Below, one piece after another: positions 1 through 12,000 of a DNA stretch of 64,000 nt. The notes below the pieces were generated by a model. The model saw only the letters and a program-made list of their open reading frames with translations, did no database searches and was not told the origin of the DNA. The translations under genes and the position numbers were made by a program. Source of the DNA: Owenia fusiformis (lineage: Eukaryota > Annelida > Polychaeta > Sabellida > Oweniidae); NCBI GenBank assembly GCA_903813345.2, contig CAIIXF020000008.1:29018005-29082004 (forward strand), written 5' to 3'. Every line of letters starts with the position of its first letter. The first letter of the stretch is position 1.

Positions 1-20
1 ATATACTGAGAACGTATAAA

Positions 21-600
21 TTGTTCAAAAAAGATTTTAGAATTGAATTATATTTGAAATTAGATAATAAAAAGTATAGATTGGCGATAAGTAGATTTCG
101 AATGAGTTCTCATCGATTGGCGATTGAGACTGGAAGACATGCAAAGCCAAAACCAAAACCTAGAGAGGAAAGATTATGCAATACCTGTAAACATATAGAG
201 GATGAATGTCATTTCCTTTTAACTTGTACAAAGAATGATGAGCATAGACAATTATTGTACACTAAGGCTCGTGAAATTCTAAGTAACTTTGACCTCAATA
301 GTGAAAATTTATTTGTCAATCTCATTTCAAGTAAAAACTTAACATTACAAAGACACATTGGAAAATTCATTTATCATTCATTTAAGAATTTGTAGTCAGA
401 ATGCAGGGTATGTGCACCACACTTTAAATGTAACCTTGTCCTTTCATCATGATGTATACTACCTTTATTTTGGGTTTTTGTATATCTCGTATATATTTTT
501 GTACTTTTGCCTTAGTTAGTATTTGTAGTTTAGATATTTAGTTTTTTCATAGTTATGACTAATGTAATCATGTTATGATACAAGATGTCAATAAAAGTTA
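21..600 (+). mobile_element. 3' end of a non-LTR retrotransposon (LINE)
   Basis: An open frame at 21-395 (about 124 residues) enters from the window edge. It carries the pattern seen at the C-terminus of many invertebrate LINE polyproteins after the reverse transcriptase: RMSSHRLAIETGRH, then EERLCNTC, IEDECHFLLTC. This is a Cys/His zinc-finger-like motif (C-x2-C ... H-x4-C). A short untranslated tail follows with AATAAA near 590 and an AT-rich end near 610. The 5' part, including the reverse transcriptase, lies before base 1, so only the last domain is visible. I could not assign the clade. The LINE call rests on motif memory. Confidence 0.7.
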
Positions 601-610
601 TATAATTATT

Positions 611-1539
611 AGGGAAAATTTCTCTTAGTCTTGCTCCAAGTCCTCATTCCCCCTCCCCACCCACCTGTATAAGATAGATAATACATTGTACATGGTATAA
701 GAGATGGGTCTACATAGGCTAAATGCAAGACTAATGAAACATTTATGAAGATGAATTCTAGAATAGGCCTAGTGTACAGCACTGGAGAATCAATTCTAGA
801 GTTCAGCTTAAAGTTTTATATTGCGCATTATCCATCTGTACCCTGTACCATAGGGGAGTATGTTGGGGGGGGGGGGGGGGGGGCTTTCAGATACTTGATG
901 TGAGAGTCCTCAGAATTCTTATGTTGTATCTGTATCCTTGTGTTGTATCAATATTCTTGTGTTGTATCCATATTCTTGTGTTGTATCTGTATTCTTGTTA
1001 TATGTTTATCTGGGTCTGTATACTAATGGATGGGAGGGGGGGGGGTTAGTCAGGTGATATACAAAGGTTTGATGGAGACATAGGTTTGATTCCTGACAAC
1101 AGGCTTAATGAATAGAGACATACAAATCATTAAAACTTAATGTGAAAAATGGAGAAATCGCCTGTTCTTTAAACCATTGCCTGTGTGTAACCATATCTCT
1201 TATATACTTCTTTCAATAACTTTGATCAATCAATATGGTGTATGTCACCAAAAACTGAAACATCTAATCTAAATATCACCTGTCATCATACTTTTGTTGT
1301 CATTTTATTCAAATTCAAAAAGATAATTTACAAGTGTATAACTTCAGGAGTTTTGACAGGTATATTTGATTTATGAATAAAGTTTAAAAAAATAAAAGTA
1401 AAAAACAAAGTGTACGCTGTAAGCAATATGACCATGAATATTGAGTCTGTGATTGAGTGAATAAAAACATACCTGGTGTGTTATTTAAAATATTCAAGGA
1501 TATTCTTTTCATGTTCCCAACCGCATGAATTATCATATA
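611..1539. other. Non-coding stretch with simple repeats
   Basis: No coding signal seen. It holds a long G run near 868-883, a second G-rich run near 1036-1045, and about five tandem copies of a 19-20 bp unit around TTCTTGTGTTGTATC at about 912-1003. Confidence 0.6.
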
Positions 1540-1692
1540 CTATACTGCCTTCTTAAAGATGTGAACGGTTTGTCCTGCTGGGGTGTAGTGACTCTCTGCT
1601 ACATCAGTGATAATCGCAGCGTTTACTCCAGAGTCAGTTGCTTCATTAGTATCCTGAGGGTTGGAGCCTAAGTACATGAGGCAGATAACCTC
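1540..1692 (-). CDS. Candidate terminal exon of an unidentified minus-strand gene
   Basis: On the minus strand an AG acceptor at 1694-1693 is followed by 50 codons and a TAG stop at 1542-1540. The frame is richer in GC than its surroundings and its composition looks protein-like (for example YLGSNPQDTNEATDSG and HYTPAGQTVHIFKK). An alternative acceptor three bases further would drop the first codon. A minus-strand AATAAA lies about 220 bases downstream (TTTATT at 1313-1318). I recognise no family and found no convincing upstream exon between 1693 and 6097. A 51-codon open frame can occur by chance here, so this stays a candidate. Confidence 0.3.
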   Translation of the reverse strand, partial: EVICLMYLGSNPQDTNEATDSGVNAAIITDVAESHYTPAGQTVHIFKKAV

Positions 1693-2364
1693 CTTTTAAA
1701 AAGTAAAATCAATCTTTTGGAATGGGTAATAGGTTTATTCATCCAAGATCAACCTTCACTGCTATACAGCAACTATATTAAATTTAACAGGTTTTAACTC
1801 AATCAATATGAATCAGAAACACCATATTTGAGACTGAATGCTCTAAATAATTTCGATGTCAACAGAATTTGAGGCTCTGCCCCAGACTGTAATGATACTC
1901 AACACACTCAAATAAGCCTGCTTTAAAACACTTTCTCATGTACTTGAAAATAAATCTGTACATGTTCACTAGACCTCAAACTATAAAATGCACTTACCAT
2001 GCAAAAGTCACCTTGAAATAAAATCTTAAGAGGTCAATACAGTATTTGTATCATTAAAATTTCATAGAGTAGGTACATTCAATAAATGAAGTTTTCATCT
2101 AGGATATGACCTTAGAAACATTACGCAATTTCAAGAAAATCATGTTCTGTACATATTTTCATGACAAAACAGTAAAAAACATGATATAAGGCAAATATTT
2201 TGTGAGGGCCATTTAGGATAAGCAGACTGGGGAATGACCTCTTTGGTCATCTAAATGGAAAATCATCAACTAATTTCAAAAAGTCATATGATTTGTGCAC
2301 TGAGAAGTTTAATCTGTTAGAAAGCGTATTGGTCTTGTACCAAATTTTAACCCCCTTCCTTCCA

Positions 2365-2806
2365 TCCACATGATGTAGCGAAAAAAACATATTTGAGACA
2401 GGAGTTTAGAAGAGTTTTCTTGATCAATTTTATAGATATTAAGCTTGAGAAAGTGTTCTTTGGTAGCTCTCTCCCATAGATAGCAAAAGCTGTAGAGCCA
2501 CCACTGTGAGCAATGTAGATCAGTATAAAATTAAAGCGTGTCTTTCATGCTGGCTTGCATCCAGGCCCATAAGCCCATTATGAACAAGTGTTCTGTAGTC
2601 TTTCTCTAACCATCATCATGATATAGCAAAAAACATATCTAAGAGGAGTGTTTCTGGATCCTCTTTATATCTTAAGCTTGTTAAAGTGTTTTCTTGATAG
2701 CAAAGGCTGTAGACAGTAGACACCCACTCAGGCTATTTAAATCAGTACAAAAGTAGAAAGTGTGTATCTTTCATGAATACTAGCTTAGATGGCCCATAAG
2801 CCCCTA
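2365..2806. repeat. Diverged tandem duplication (~200-250 bp units)
   Basis: Two diverged copies, 2365-2576 and 2612-2806, share ATGTAGCG/ATATAGC, ATTAAGCTTGAGAAAGTGTT, GCTGTAGA, AGATCAGTATAAA and GGCCCATAAGCCC in the same order. No open frame spans them. Confidence 0.55.
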
Positions 2807-3134
2807 TTTAGGAGGGACAGACAGATATGGCCAAAATGTTATGAAAGACCCCACTTATTCACCAATCTTGTGTATATACATTTTTCCTATGTTTCAGACA
2901 TGATCGATGATTCTTAAAAACCTTTAATTTGTGGTCTAAATGTTTGTTTAAGATAAAACTTCACAAAGAGTTGAACTTAAATGTGTTTGATTTAGTTTTA
3001 CACGTGTATTGACACTCTTCCCATTAGGTTACATATATACCCTGATGACCTTTATATTTCAAAATTGACTATAGTAAAACATTGTTGGTAAGGTGTTCAT
3101 TACAGAGAGGATAATTTATACAGAAGTCAGTAGA

Positions 3135-3362
3135 CAGGGCTCTCACCAGGAAATATTTAAGGTGTGGTGCAAACATCTTCAGCATTACCGTTCAATCATG
3201 ATAAATCATATTTATGTTATATTTTATCCTTTTTACATGCTATTATTGTATATTCAGTCAAGTTTAGACTGTGGTAACAATCATGATTTGCCAGTAGGGT
3301 GTGGTGGGAGCTAAATAGAGTGTGGTGCTGCGCCACAGTCTAAAAGCCTGGCGAGAGCCCTG
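3135..3362. mobile_element. MITE with 15-bp inverted ends and 5-bp target duplication
   Basis: The ends are CAGGGCTCTCACCAGG and CCTGGCGAGAGCCCTG, inverted with one mismatch. GTAGA flanks both sides (3130-3134 and 3363-3367). The interior has no coding potential. The 5-bp duplication and CAGG ends match the CAGGCC family at 18366 and 28523, so a related transposase is likely. Confidence 0.75.
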
Positions 3363-4240
3363 GTAGAGTATGTGCAGAGGAAGGGTGTTTACTAGATAGG
3401 TGTTCACTAGACTAAGTGTGAGGTGTTCACTAGTGTGAGGTGTTGACTAAGTCAGGTTTACTGTCTTTGAAACGTTGACAAGGAACAAATAGTGTGGATT
3501 GCCAACCAGGAAAAGCTTGAGTTCAAGTAGTCAATTCTCTTTATACATGTAGTCAATTTTCTATATATTTTCCCAGATTTTTAGAAACAATAAGTGCTAT
3601 TAGTCAAAAGCTAGCAATTTGAGATCAAACATTTTCATGAGATTGGTTTCTATTTTATTAGGTACATCTAACCAGAGGATAAATATTTTGTTACGATTCT
3701 CTAGGGATTGATGTACAGTATATTTATTTAATAGCCCATAGATGATGTTTTTATAGTGTATGGACATACAATTTAGCTATGGGGGCAAACTACTGTGAAA
3801 CAAGCATTTCATGAGTCAGGCATGCAACAGGCAAACTTTCTGGTTGTTCTTTTTATTATTCATTATTCAATGTTTTTATCATATATTGTTGTTATATTAT
3901 CAATTTATCACATGCTCTGTAAAATTCCAGTAATCTGATTGGTTGATTACCGTGTGAGTTTTCCCGTCTCACACGGCCGTCTCACACGTTACTAGAGGCA
4001 ACCAGTGATGATCGATAGCAAGGATGTGACTTCACTGATTATATCACTTCTAGCTAAGGAAAACAATATGACATCATACTATTTCACAAACAACTATGAA
4101 TACAACGGTATGACGTCATATTGTTTCAAAGCGAAATCAAAAATTATAATAGTTACCAGAAGTATACGGGGTTCTGAACACAATCATAACTGACCAAATC
4201 AAAATGCTTCAAAATTCCTAGACATGTGATAAAATCGTCA

Positions 4241-4377
4241 TCACACGTTTCAGCTTATGTGATACAGGAAATATTCCACTCGGGTAACAATGTATCACCA
4301 CTCAAGCTTCGCTTTCGTGGATGATACAATATTACCTTTCGTGGAATATTTCCTGTATCACATGCTGAAACGTGTGA
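4241..4377. mobile_element. Palindromic MITE-like element
   Basis: Arms of about 38 bp (4241-4279 and 4341-4377) are inverted copies differing at a few positions, with cores CACACGTTTCAGC and GATACAGGAAATATTCCAC. Outside the arms, TCACACG motifs recur at about 3950-3990, so the full element may begin near 3910. Confidence 0.6.
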
Positions 4378-6097
4378 TAACTGATAAAGTCTTCCAAATA
4401 TTGGTACAGTTCTGTACAAGTTTATATTATATATGCATGTACATGTATACATGTATTTTCTTTTTATCACAAAATTTATTTGACAGTTTTTGGATTAGAC
4501 CATTTTACTTTAGAGATTGGTTTTAAACAAATACCATTTGTGTATTCAAACAATGACATTCCTTTGAATATCAATATACCAATCCTCAAAATTCCTAGAA
4601 ATTTGATTAAGATACAGTAATAATTTCGAAATATGTTATCAGATAAGAACCCTTGTACCTGGCTCAACATAGATTAATAAAACTGATTTATTGCTAATAA
4701 GGAAGTACCTGAAGAACATGTCCTGTTTCAAAGTATTGTATCAGATTTACTGTTACATGGCTTACGAGCTGTTATCTCAATTTCAAGTGTTTTTAAAAAA
4801 TGAATTTCTTTTATGTGTACAAGTATAAATACTTGAGATAACAGGATAGGCCAGTACACGATATTGACAATGTTTGTTTTTTTGTAGTAGGACTAATCGT
4901 CTCAACATTTAAATAAATTGGTTTTCTCAAAAAAAGATAAACACTTTTATTTAACTATTTTGTTGTTATTGTTGTTATTGAGCAGTTTTTGGCCTTTAAA
5001 CTGATATATGATTTTACATTTCCTCAAATTAAATTGAATGTTAACATTACATGATGTCTTGAACGTTTCATTTACCAATAATGTTCCACCATAATCAACT
5101 TATTCTTCCACTTAGATTATTACTTATCTAATCCACCATGTGTTTATCCTTACAGAAATTTTCCATGATTTCCTCCTTAGAGAGATCAACTCTAAGCGAG
5201 TTTAATAACGCAATAATCTTGAATCACAATATACCAGTAGTTCTTACTTTCAAGTTATACTAAAATTGGACATATTTCAAGAGTAAGCGTTACATTTACT
5301 TAATAACCATAAATATGAGATGAATAATATTTGGTAGAATTGGTCATTATTTTTAGAAGGGATTGGCTGAATAATCAATAAAATATTAAGTAATTACAGC
5401 TATCCCATTCAAAAATTATGATTAATACCTTTAAATTAACCTCAGATTCTTGTCTTAATCATAAAAACACAGATTTTTTATATTTCTGTTTCCTTAAATC
5501 AGTGTCCATTTTCTTAATATTTATTTCATTCTTTTCTATTCATTTTCATATAAAATATATTTCCCCATGAAGATGTAGGAGTACATGTATGTAAGAGTTA
5601 ATCAGTAAAAATGATTAATTATTACCTGAAGGAAATTTACAAAGATGCTTTCAAGTTGAAATAATTCTTGATTTAATCATGATTTTATTAATGTCATTTT
5701 CAGTTACCATGGCGACAGATCTAGAATTTGATTAGAACCATGATTTTATTGAAGTCAACTTTAGTTTCCTTGGCAAAAGAAAGAACTTTATGTATAAATA
5801 TATTATATCATCGCTATATAATTTGTCAAAGTCAATTCTCTTACCATAGCGACCAAACTAGAACTTTTTTCAAATCATGTTATTCGAGGCCATACTGAGA
5901 TGCATTGTAACAAGAGATACAAAAGTATATGGTGGCGTTTTTGAGTACTTTTGTAAACTCAATATACCCAAATATAGGCGATGAGGAAATGAACTTCAAA
6001 CTTTCCAGAAAGACAGTTAATTATGGCCTAGTAGTTTAAAAATATGCTTGCTTCAAGTTTTTATGTTATCCTTCATTTTTTGTTTTTGTAATTTCAG

Positions 6098-9000
6098 GGT
6101 CATGAGACGTATGATGCAGACGTTGACTTAGATGACATTCTAGATCTGGAAACTGACCAGGAGAGATACCAGTATTTAACTGTAAGTACAGCAAAATACT
6201 ACCCCCTCCAGATTGTCCTTTCTTCTCGTGATAAACTCTACCCTCTAGTATCATTCTGACACTCATTGCATCTTCTTCCTTATAACAATTGAGTTGTCAA
6301 ATCATCAGGCCCAAAGCCAGCTTTTGCAAAGTGGTTTACTTTAAAAAAGAGTTTTTGGCCATGGCTCGAACCCCCCACACCAAGGGCCTTGCCATCGTGG
6401 CTTATTGTTGTCTTATATTTCCTAATTGCCAGGATTAGTGTTGCACCATGTCTATGGCCCACCGTATCTACCTCACCTTGTCTAGATGAGGATCCAGGGG
6501 AAACAAAGGCTTAAAACAAGACAAGTCACGGCGATCAAGAGTTTTAAATAGAAATGCACTCATTTGTTTGTTTTGGAGTTACAAAGTGATACTTTTGCAT
6601 ATCCTTGGTTCAAGGGTATTCCAATTTATTCCATGAGCTGGGACAGTGAGGCCCAAACTTGAATTATGACTTTTACAAATAAGTGAAATGTATTTTACCT
6701 TAAAGTCAGATGAGGTCATTTATAATAGGGTAATATTATCAGAGTAGTAAAATATGAATATTTCTCCAAATACAGTAGAAGTTCTATTGAGGACAAGTCA
6801 TGGTTGTAAGAATTATGTATTTTTTGTTTTGTAATCTGATCTTCATCTAAGCATGTGATTCAAATACCTGACAGTTAAACTCCCAACATATGTTGTACTG
6901 ATACTTTAGATCAACAAGTGGTCCCTCATATTACATGCATTTGAAATATTTACATGTCCTTAGAAAATGGTGTTAAACAAACTTGATTTAAGGCCTGGAT
7001 GACCACCCCATTTCGTAAGATTATATACCAAGTTCCATCAGGGCCAAAATAGGGATGAAAGAAAATAGATTAACAAAATAGTAAAAATTATGCTGATTTT
7101 AGCCCGGCTCTTTGTTTTAAATGATAGTTAAGCACAATTTTCGCTTAAAGGGGTTCTTTTAGCAACAGGTGATTTCCCCAGTTGTTTATTCACCAAAATT
7201 GTATGTTTTCAAGGACTTAATTTTTTCTTAATATGTGTGTATTTATCAAACTCATGTGCATATACTGGTTTTCCCCATGATCAAGCTCAATTTGGTAGAT
7301 CCCTCCCATGTTTAATTAAGGATTACTGCCAACTTATCCGTTCATATATAGGCTAGTATATATTGGCCCAGTTTAAGTATATGTTTCTAAATATGCATGT
7401 ATTTTTAACCAACTGAAATATATTTAGTAAAACCAGGTGTAGTCCAAAAGGCTACTAAGACCGGCCAAAGGTGTTTGAATTGACATGTGGTCATATTCCA
7501 AGTTTATTTTTTAGATATTTGAGTAATGTGAGATTTTGGACACAGAAAAAGTGTTCACTAATCTGTAAACCCGAATTTTCAGTTTATTTTTTCTATAAAT
7601 TCAAATGTTCAAAATTCTCATTTTTTACCAAATCTATTCCAATGCTTAGTTCATTTTTCTGATTTTATCTGATTTCCAGGATATACCTAATCCCAATAGT
7701 TTGAAAAAGAAATCATTATAGTTATCTCATTTAATGAAGTTTTGGAGTTATACAAAACACAGCTTCCTCACAGTTACTCTAGCCAGTGAGCTTCAATATA
7801 AAAATATTATAAAAGTGAGCATTAGGTCATAGTTACTTAAGCCAATGAACCCCAGGGTTCTGTAAATAATGAATTATGAATGGATCTCGATTCTCGATGC
7901 TTGATTTGTTGTAACAACAAGAATTCATATACATGTAATAAGTAATGAATATTTCACACTGGGGATTTGAACACTCCATTATATATGAAGCCTGTTGATC
8001 ACAACCCTGAATATTCTTCCCTAATCCCTTTACTATCACAGGTGATTTTACAGTTTTAATGTTAATATCTCAAATGAAGATTTTTGGAAGTTAATGTTAG
8101 GTTATGGTCAGAAAATGTTATAAAAGTCTGACTGCTCTACAATATGTACAAAGCTACTGTTCTCCCCAGGATTTTTTCTTAAGTGGGTGCAAAATTCTCA
8201 TTTTCAGAATGCAGTCCAAAATTAGTCAAAATATGCCCATTTTACATAATTTTTCTCATTTTCAAATGGGTGCAAATGAAACCTCAAGTGGGTGTTTGAC
8301 TGTTTTTAAAATTTCAGGTGGGTGCTGCACCCACTTGCTTTAATGCTGGGGAGATCACTGCAAAGTATAACATGGTATGACCATGGCTCATTTCAACATG
8401 GTAGATATGCAGTGAAGTATTAACCACAGTCATTTTCACAAAAATAACTCGCTTGTTAAATCTTGAATCAGGCCCTCTTATTGTATAACCTTGTCAATGC
8501 TATCCCTGCATTGAAGTCTCTACAGTTCAGCAACTCTATGCCATAAAAATACTCCTCCAATTAATAAATATGCATCCTAAAATGAAGTCTTGCTTCAAGA
8601 CACCCCCTTTATCTGTTTTAACAACAGGTGATCAAGGGGGAAGTACCTGTGCCTGTCCAAGGTCTTAAAGCAAGACTTGCTAAATGACACACTTTCAAAT
8701 ACTGAAATCTTGAAATGTTACATTAGTAGGGCATCATCATTCACGGCCATTTTTCTGAAGGCTTTGCCTCAGACTGTCATTGTAGTTTTTTGTAGACTGT
8801 CAAAAAGTTATTATGACCATAATCTGAGCTTTTGTGTAATAAGCGTGATTTGTAGACTAGTATTTATAATGCACATAAAAATCCATTTGAGGTATTAAGG
8901 TTATATGCTTTGTTGGTTATGTAAACAATATGATAAGTGCATTTAGTCATTTTTTATGTCTATCCTCTCATATATTCTTGTACCCCCTTTTTAAGTCTCT

Positions 9001-12000
9001 AGTGCTACACCCTTGTGAAAATCTAAAAATAACATGCTACCCTCTATGGCGGATTCAAAAGCTAACAAGTGGGGGGGGGGGAATTTGAAATTTTGAAAAT
9101 AATTTAGGCCCCCCAAATCCCAAAATTGGTCCCAGATTTTGAAAGATAAATTAGCCTAAAAGGCCAAGTTATTCCCAAAAGCTTAATTGAGGCCCTACAA
9201 AATTTTTGGGCTCAAAATTTTGAAAATATGTTTGTACCTTTCATAAAGGGATCACTGAACATTATAAAGAATTCAACAAAGAAAGAAGATGGATAATGGT
9301 TCTCTAATTCCAATCGTATCATTTTGCTTCTTTAAAATGACCTTTGTCTGGACAGTTATTCATACAAAAAATGTTCACGTGACAAAAGTAGAAAATTGAC
9401 TCCATTTTGAAGTAGGTACTTCATGTGAATCAGGTTATCATTTTTGACATATAAATGTATTTGCTGTCAGTAAAATATGATAATTATGAAACTATACAAA
9501 TATGTTACTATTGACGAATCTATTATTTTTCAACTAAATATTTGTTAACACTATAAATTGTTTGGGAAAGGGGACAAATAGCAAGAAAATGATCATAAAT
9601 GCTTAATTTGATGATGAAATCCATTGAATTGAAGAATTAAATCATTATTATAAATAGTTAAAAATGTTAAAATGGGTGAGGTAGTGGACACTGGACAGTG
9701 GTGCCTTCAGTGCATATTCACAAAATAATTTGAAATAGCTTTGATAAGATAGAAGCCTAATAGTTAAATTGCAGGTAATCCTGTCGTGCACCTTTCACTC
9801 AAGAATTTGAAATATTTGTCTGCTCATGCATATTTCACACTATTTCTCTCTAAAATTTGAATGAAATATCTGATTTTCTTGCAATTCTATACAATTTAGA
9901 GTATTGACTATGTGTCTGTTTACTTTATTCCTTGCTGATTCCACTCATTTCCACTCTATTTTACATTTTAAAACATGGCTGTGTAGTGACATTTCTAAGT
10001 GTGTTCTATTGCATTGATAGTCAATTTCTAAGAAGTCATGAAGGTGGAAGGTCATAATCAACAAATATCATTTTAATGTTTTGTCAACATTTATTAAAAC
10101 CGCATATTTTATGTATTTTAACACGTTTAGTTGAGTCAATAATGACTTTTGAATTTGATATAGATTTAAAAATTGTAAACAGATTTGACATCAAGATATG
10201 TATGGTTTATTAATACTTAAGAGAGGTGGTAGATTATGACCATTTATTATTTTTTTTATTCAATACTTGTCAGAGACGACTGCTCTTAATTTCAGACAAA
10301 GTGGAGATTATGACTTAGGGGCTGTCAAATGGTTCACCCTGCTCTATCCTTATCAATGAAATGTTATGAGAATTGGGAGATGGGGGAGGGGTTGTCATGA
10401 CACAAGGCTTAATGTGATTTGCATAAAAATAGATCAATTTTAAAAATAGTAATGCAAAGAAAATTGCATTGAGTAAGATGTCTGAAAATTATAGCCAAAA
10501 TAAATATAACTTATAAATACACTTTGGGATCATATGTAGAATCACCCTTATCCATGAAGATATTCATTACTGAAGGGATGATAAAACAGTTTATCCTATG
10601 CCAAGTAGAGTTTTAGGGAGATAAGTTGGTAAGATATATCCCGTATCCTGATTTTGAGGTTTCCATATCCAGAACCTCCATATCTCCCGCCATATCTCCC
10701 GCTTCGGTGCATATCTTCCCGCTTCCGGTAATTTCACTGAAAACTCTACTTGGTATAGGATAAAGCAGTTATGTACCATCGGTTTGGATATTGGGTTCAT
10801 CCCTCGTGAGATATGCACATCTATCTTTGGTCCCTACGGTCCCTCAGGTAGATATGCATATCTCCCTCTGGATAAACCCCATATCCAAAACCTCCCAGTA
10901 CATAACCCTTATTTATTCAATAATGGTGATGTTTATAGCAATCAAATTGGCTCATATGGCTTAAATATTTCTTGTATTTTCTTGATGTCACTATATCATT
11001 CTCTATCACTTCAAAGTCACAATTTCTGTTGAAAAACCAAAATCATTACATCCGCCAAATATCATTGAATGAAAAAAGTATGAGAGGCCCAAAGATAAGC
11101 ATCACGATTTTTCATATATGAGTCTACATCAAAGTTCTTATCACTTATTCTCATTTAATCTTTATTTTTAATTTGTCATTCAATACATTTCTCTAGTGTG
11201 TTGTTTTCATATTGCTTATTCATGTGAATACATAAATATGTGAAAGAAACTTGGCTGATAAGTTGACTTGAGATAACCTTTTACTTTTGATATTATTAAG
11301 TTTAGATAAATAATTTATGCAATTTAGTAAAACACCTTTATAGTATGTGATCTTAGGCCACATAGCTGACCTGAATTTTAGGATATTTCATTACATTCAT
11401 ATAAAACTTCATAATGAATCTTTATTAAAAATTGGCTCATTTAGTATTTCTTCCATTATCTTAACCATACAGTATGCACAAGCAAATAGTTTTAGTTTTT
11501 CGGTGTCATTTCATAAGATTTTAGCTGGTGGCTTTGTGTATCATTGAAGAGCTTTTCCAAAATATTCACACAGTTTGATGTGCATCCCATGACATTGTTC
11601 AACTTAACTTGAATTTATACTCAATTTTTGCTTTTGCAATTAGGTTTGTCTCTTTGTTTCATTGTTAAAGTAGTTCCAACATTTTCATTGACATTTCTTG
11701 GTTTTCAAATAAGGATTACCTGTTCAAATCAATCTTTTATAAATAAGAAATGTTTGAGAAGTCTTGTAAACTCACTATAATTGTACCAATTTTTATTGTT
11801 TTTATCTATTTAATTACTTTCGGATGATATTATTACTAGTGGTGCAACTCGAATGCCAGTACTCGCCACTCACTCGTTGAACCTGTCCAAGACAGTTACT
11901 CGAGTACGTTTTTTCAAACTCGAGTAGGCATTGAATTCCCAAACAACGATCTCATACCCCGGGAATGATCATTTTTGGATGCACTGAACGAAACAAAGTA

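Larger units (their letters stand above)
1693..6097. other. Intron or intergenic DNA with MITEs and duplications
   Basis: No exon recognised. Contents: a diverged tandem duplication (2365-2576 and 2612-2806), a 5-bp-TSD MITE at 3135-3362, a palindromic element around 4241-4377, and a degenerate tandem region at about 5680-5870 with repeated TTACCATGGCGAC-like segments. The stretch probably lies in the first intron of the PPP1R14-type gene. Confidence 0.5.

Noticed and set aside
868-883. Long G run as a possible quadruplex element
   Set aside because: A single homopolymer run, prone to sequencing error; nothing ties it to a gene.
4005-4193. 62-codon plus-strand frame
   Set aside because: Lies between TCACACG palindromes of a probable MITE; no protein similarity recognised.
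8104-8343. 79-codon frame
   Set aside because: Falls inside a MITE that is repeated at 23252-23456, where the frame is not kept intact.
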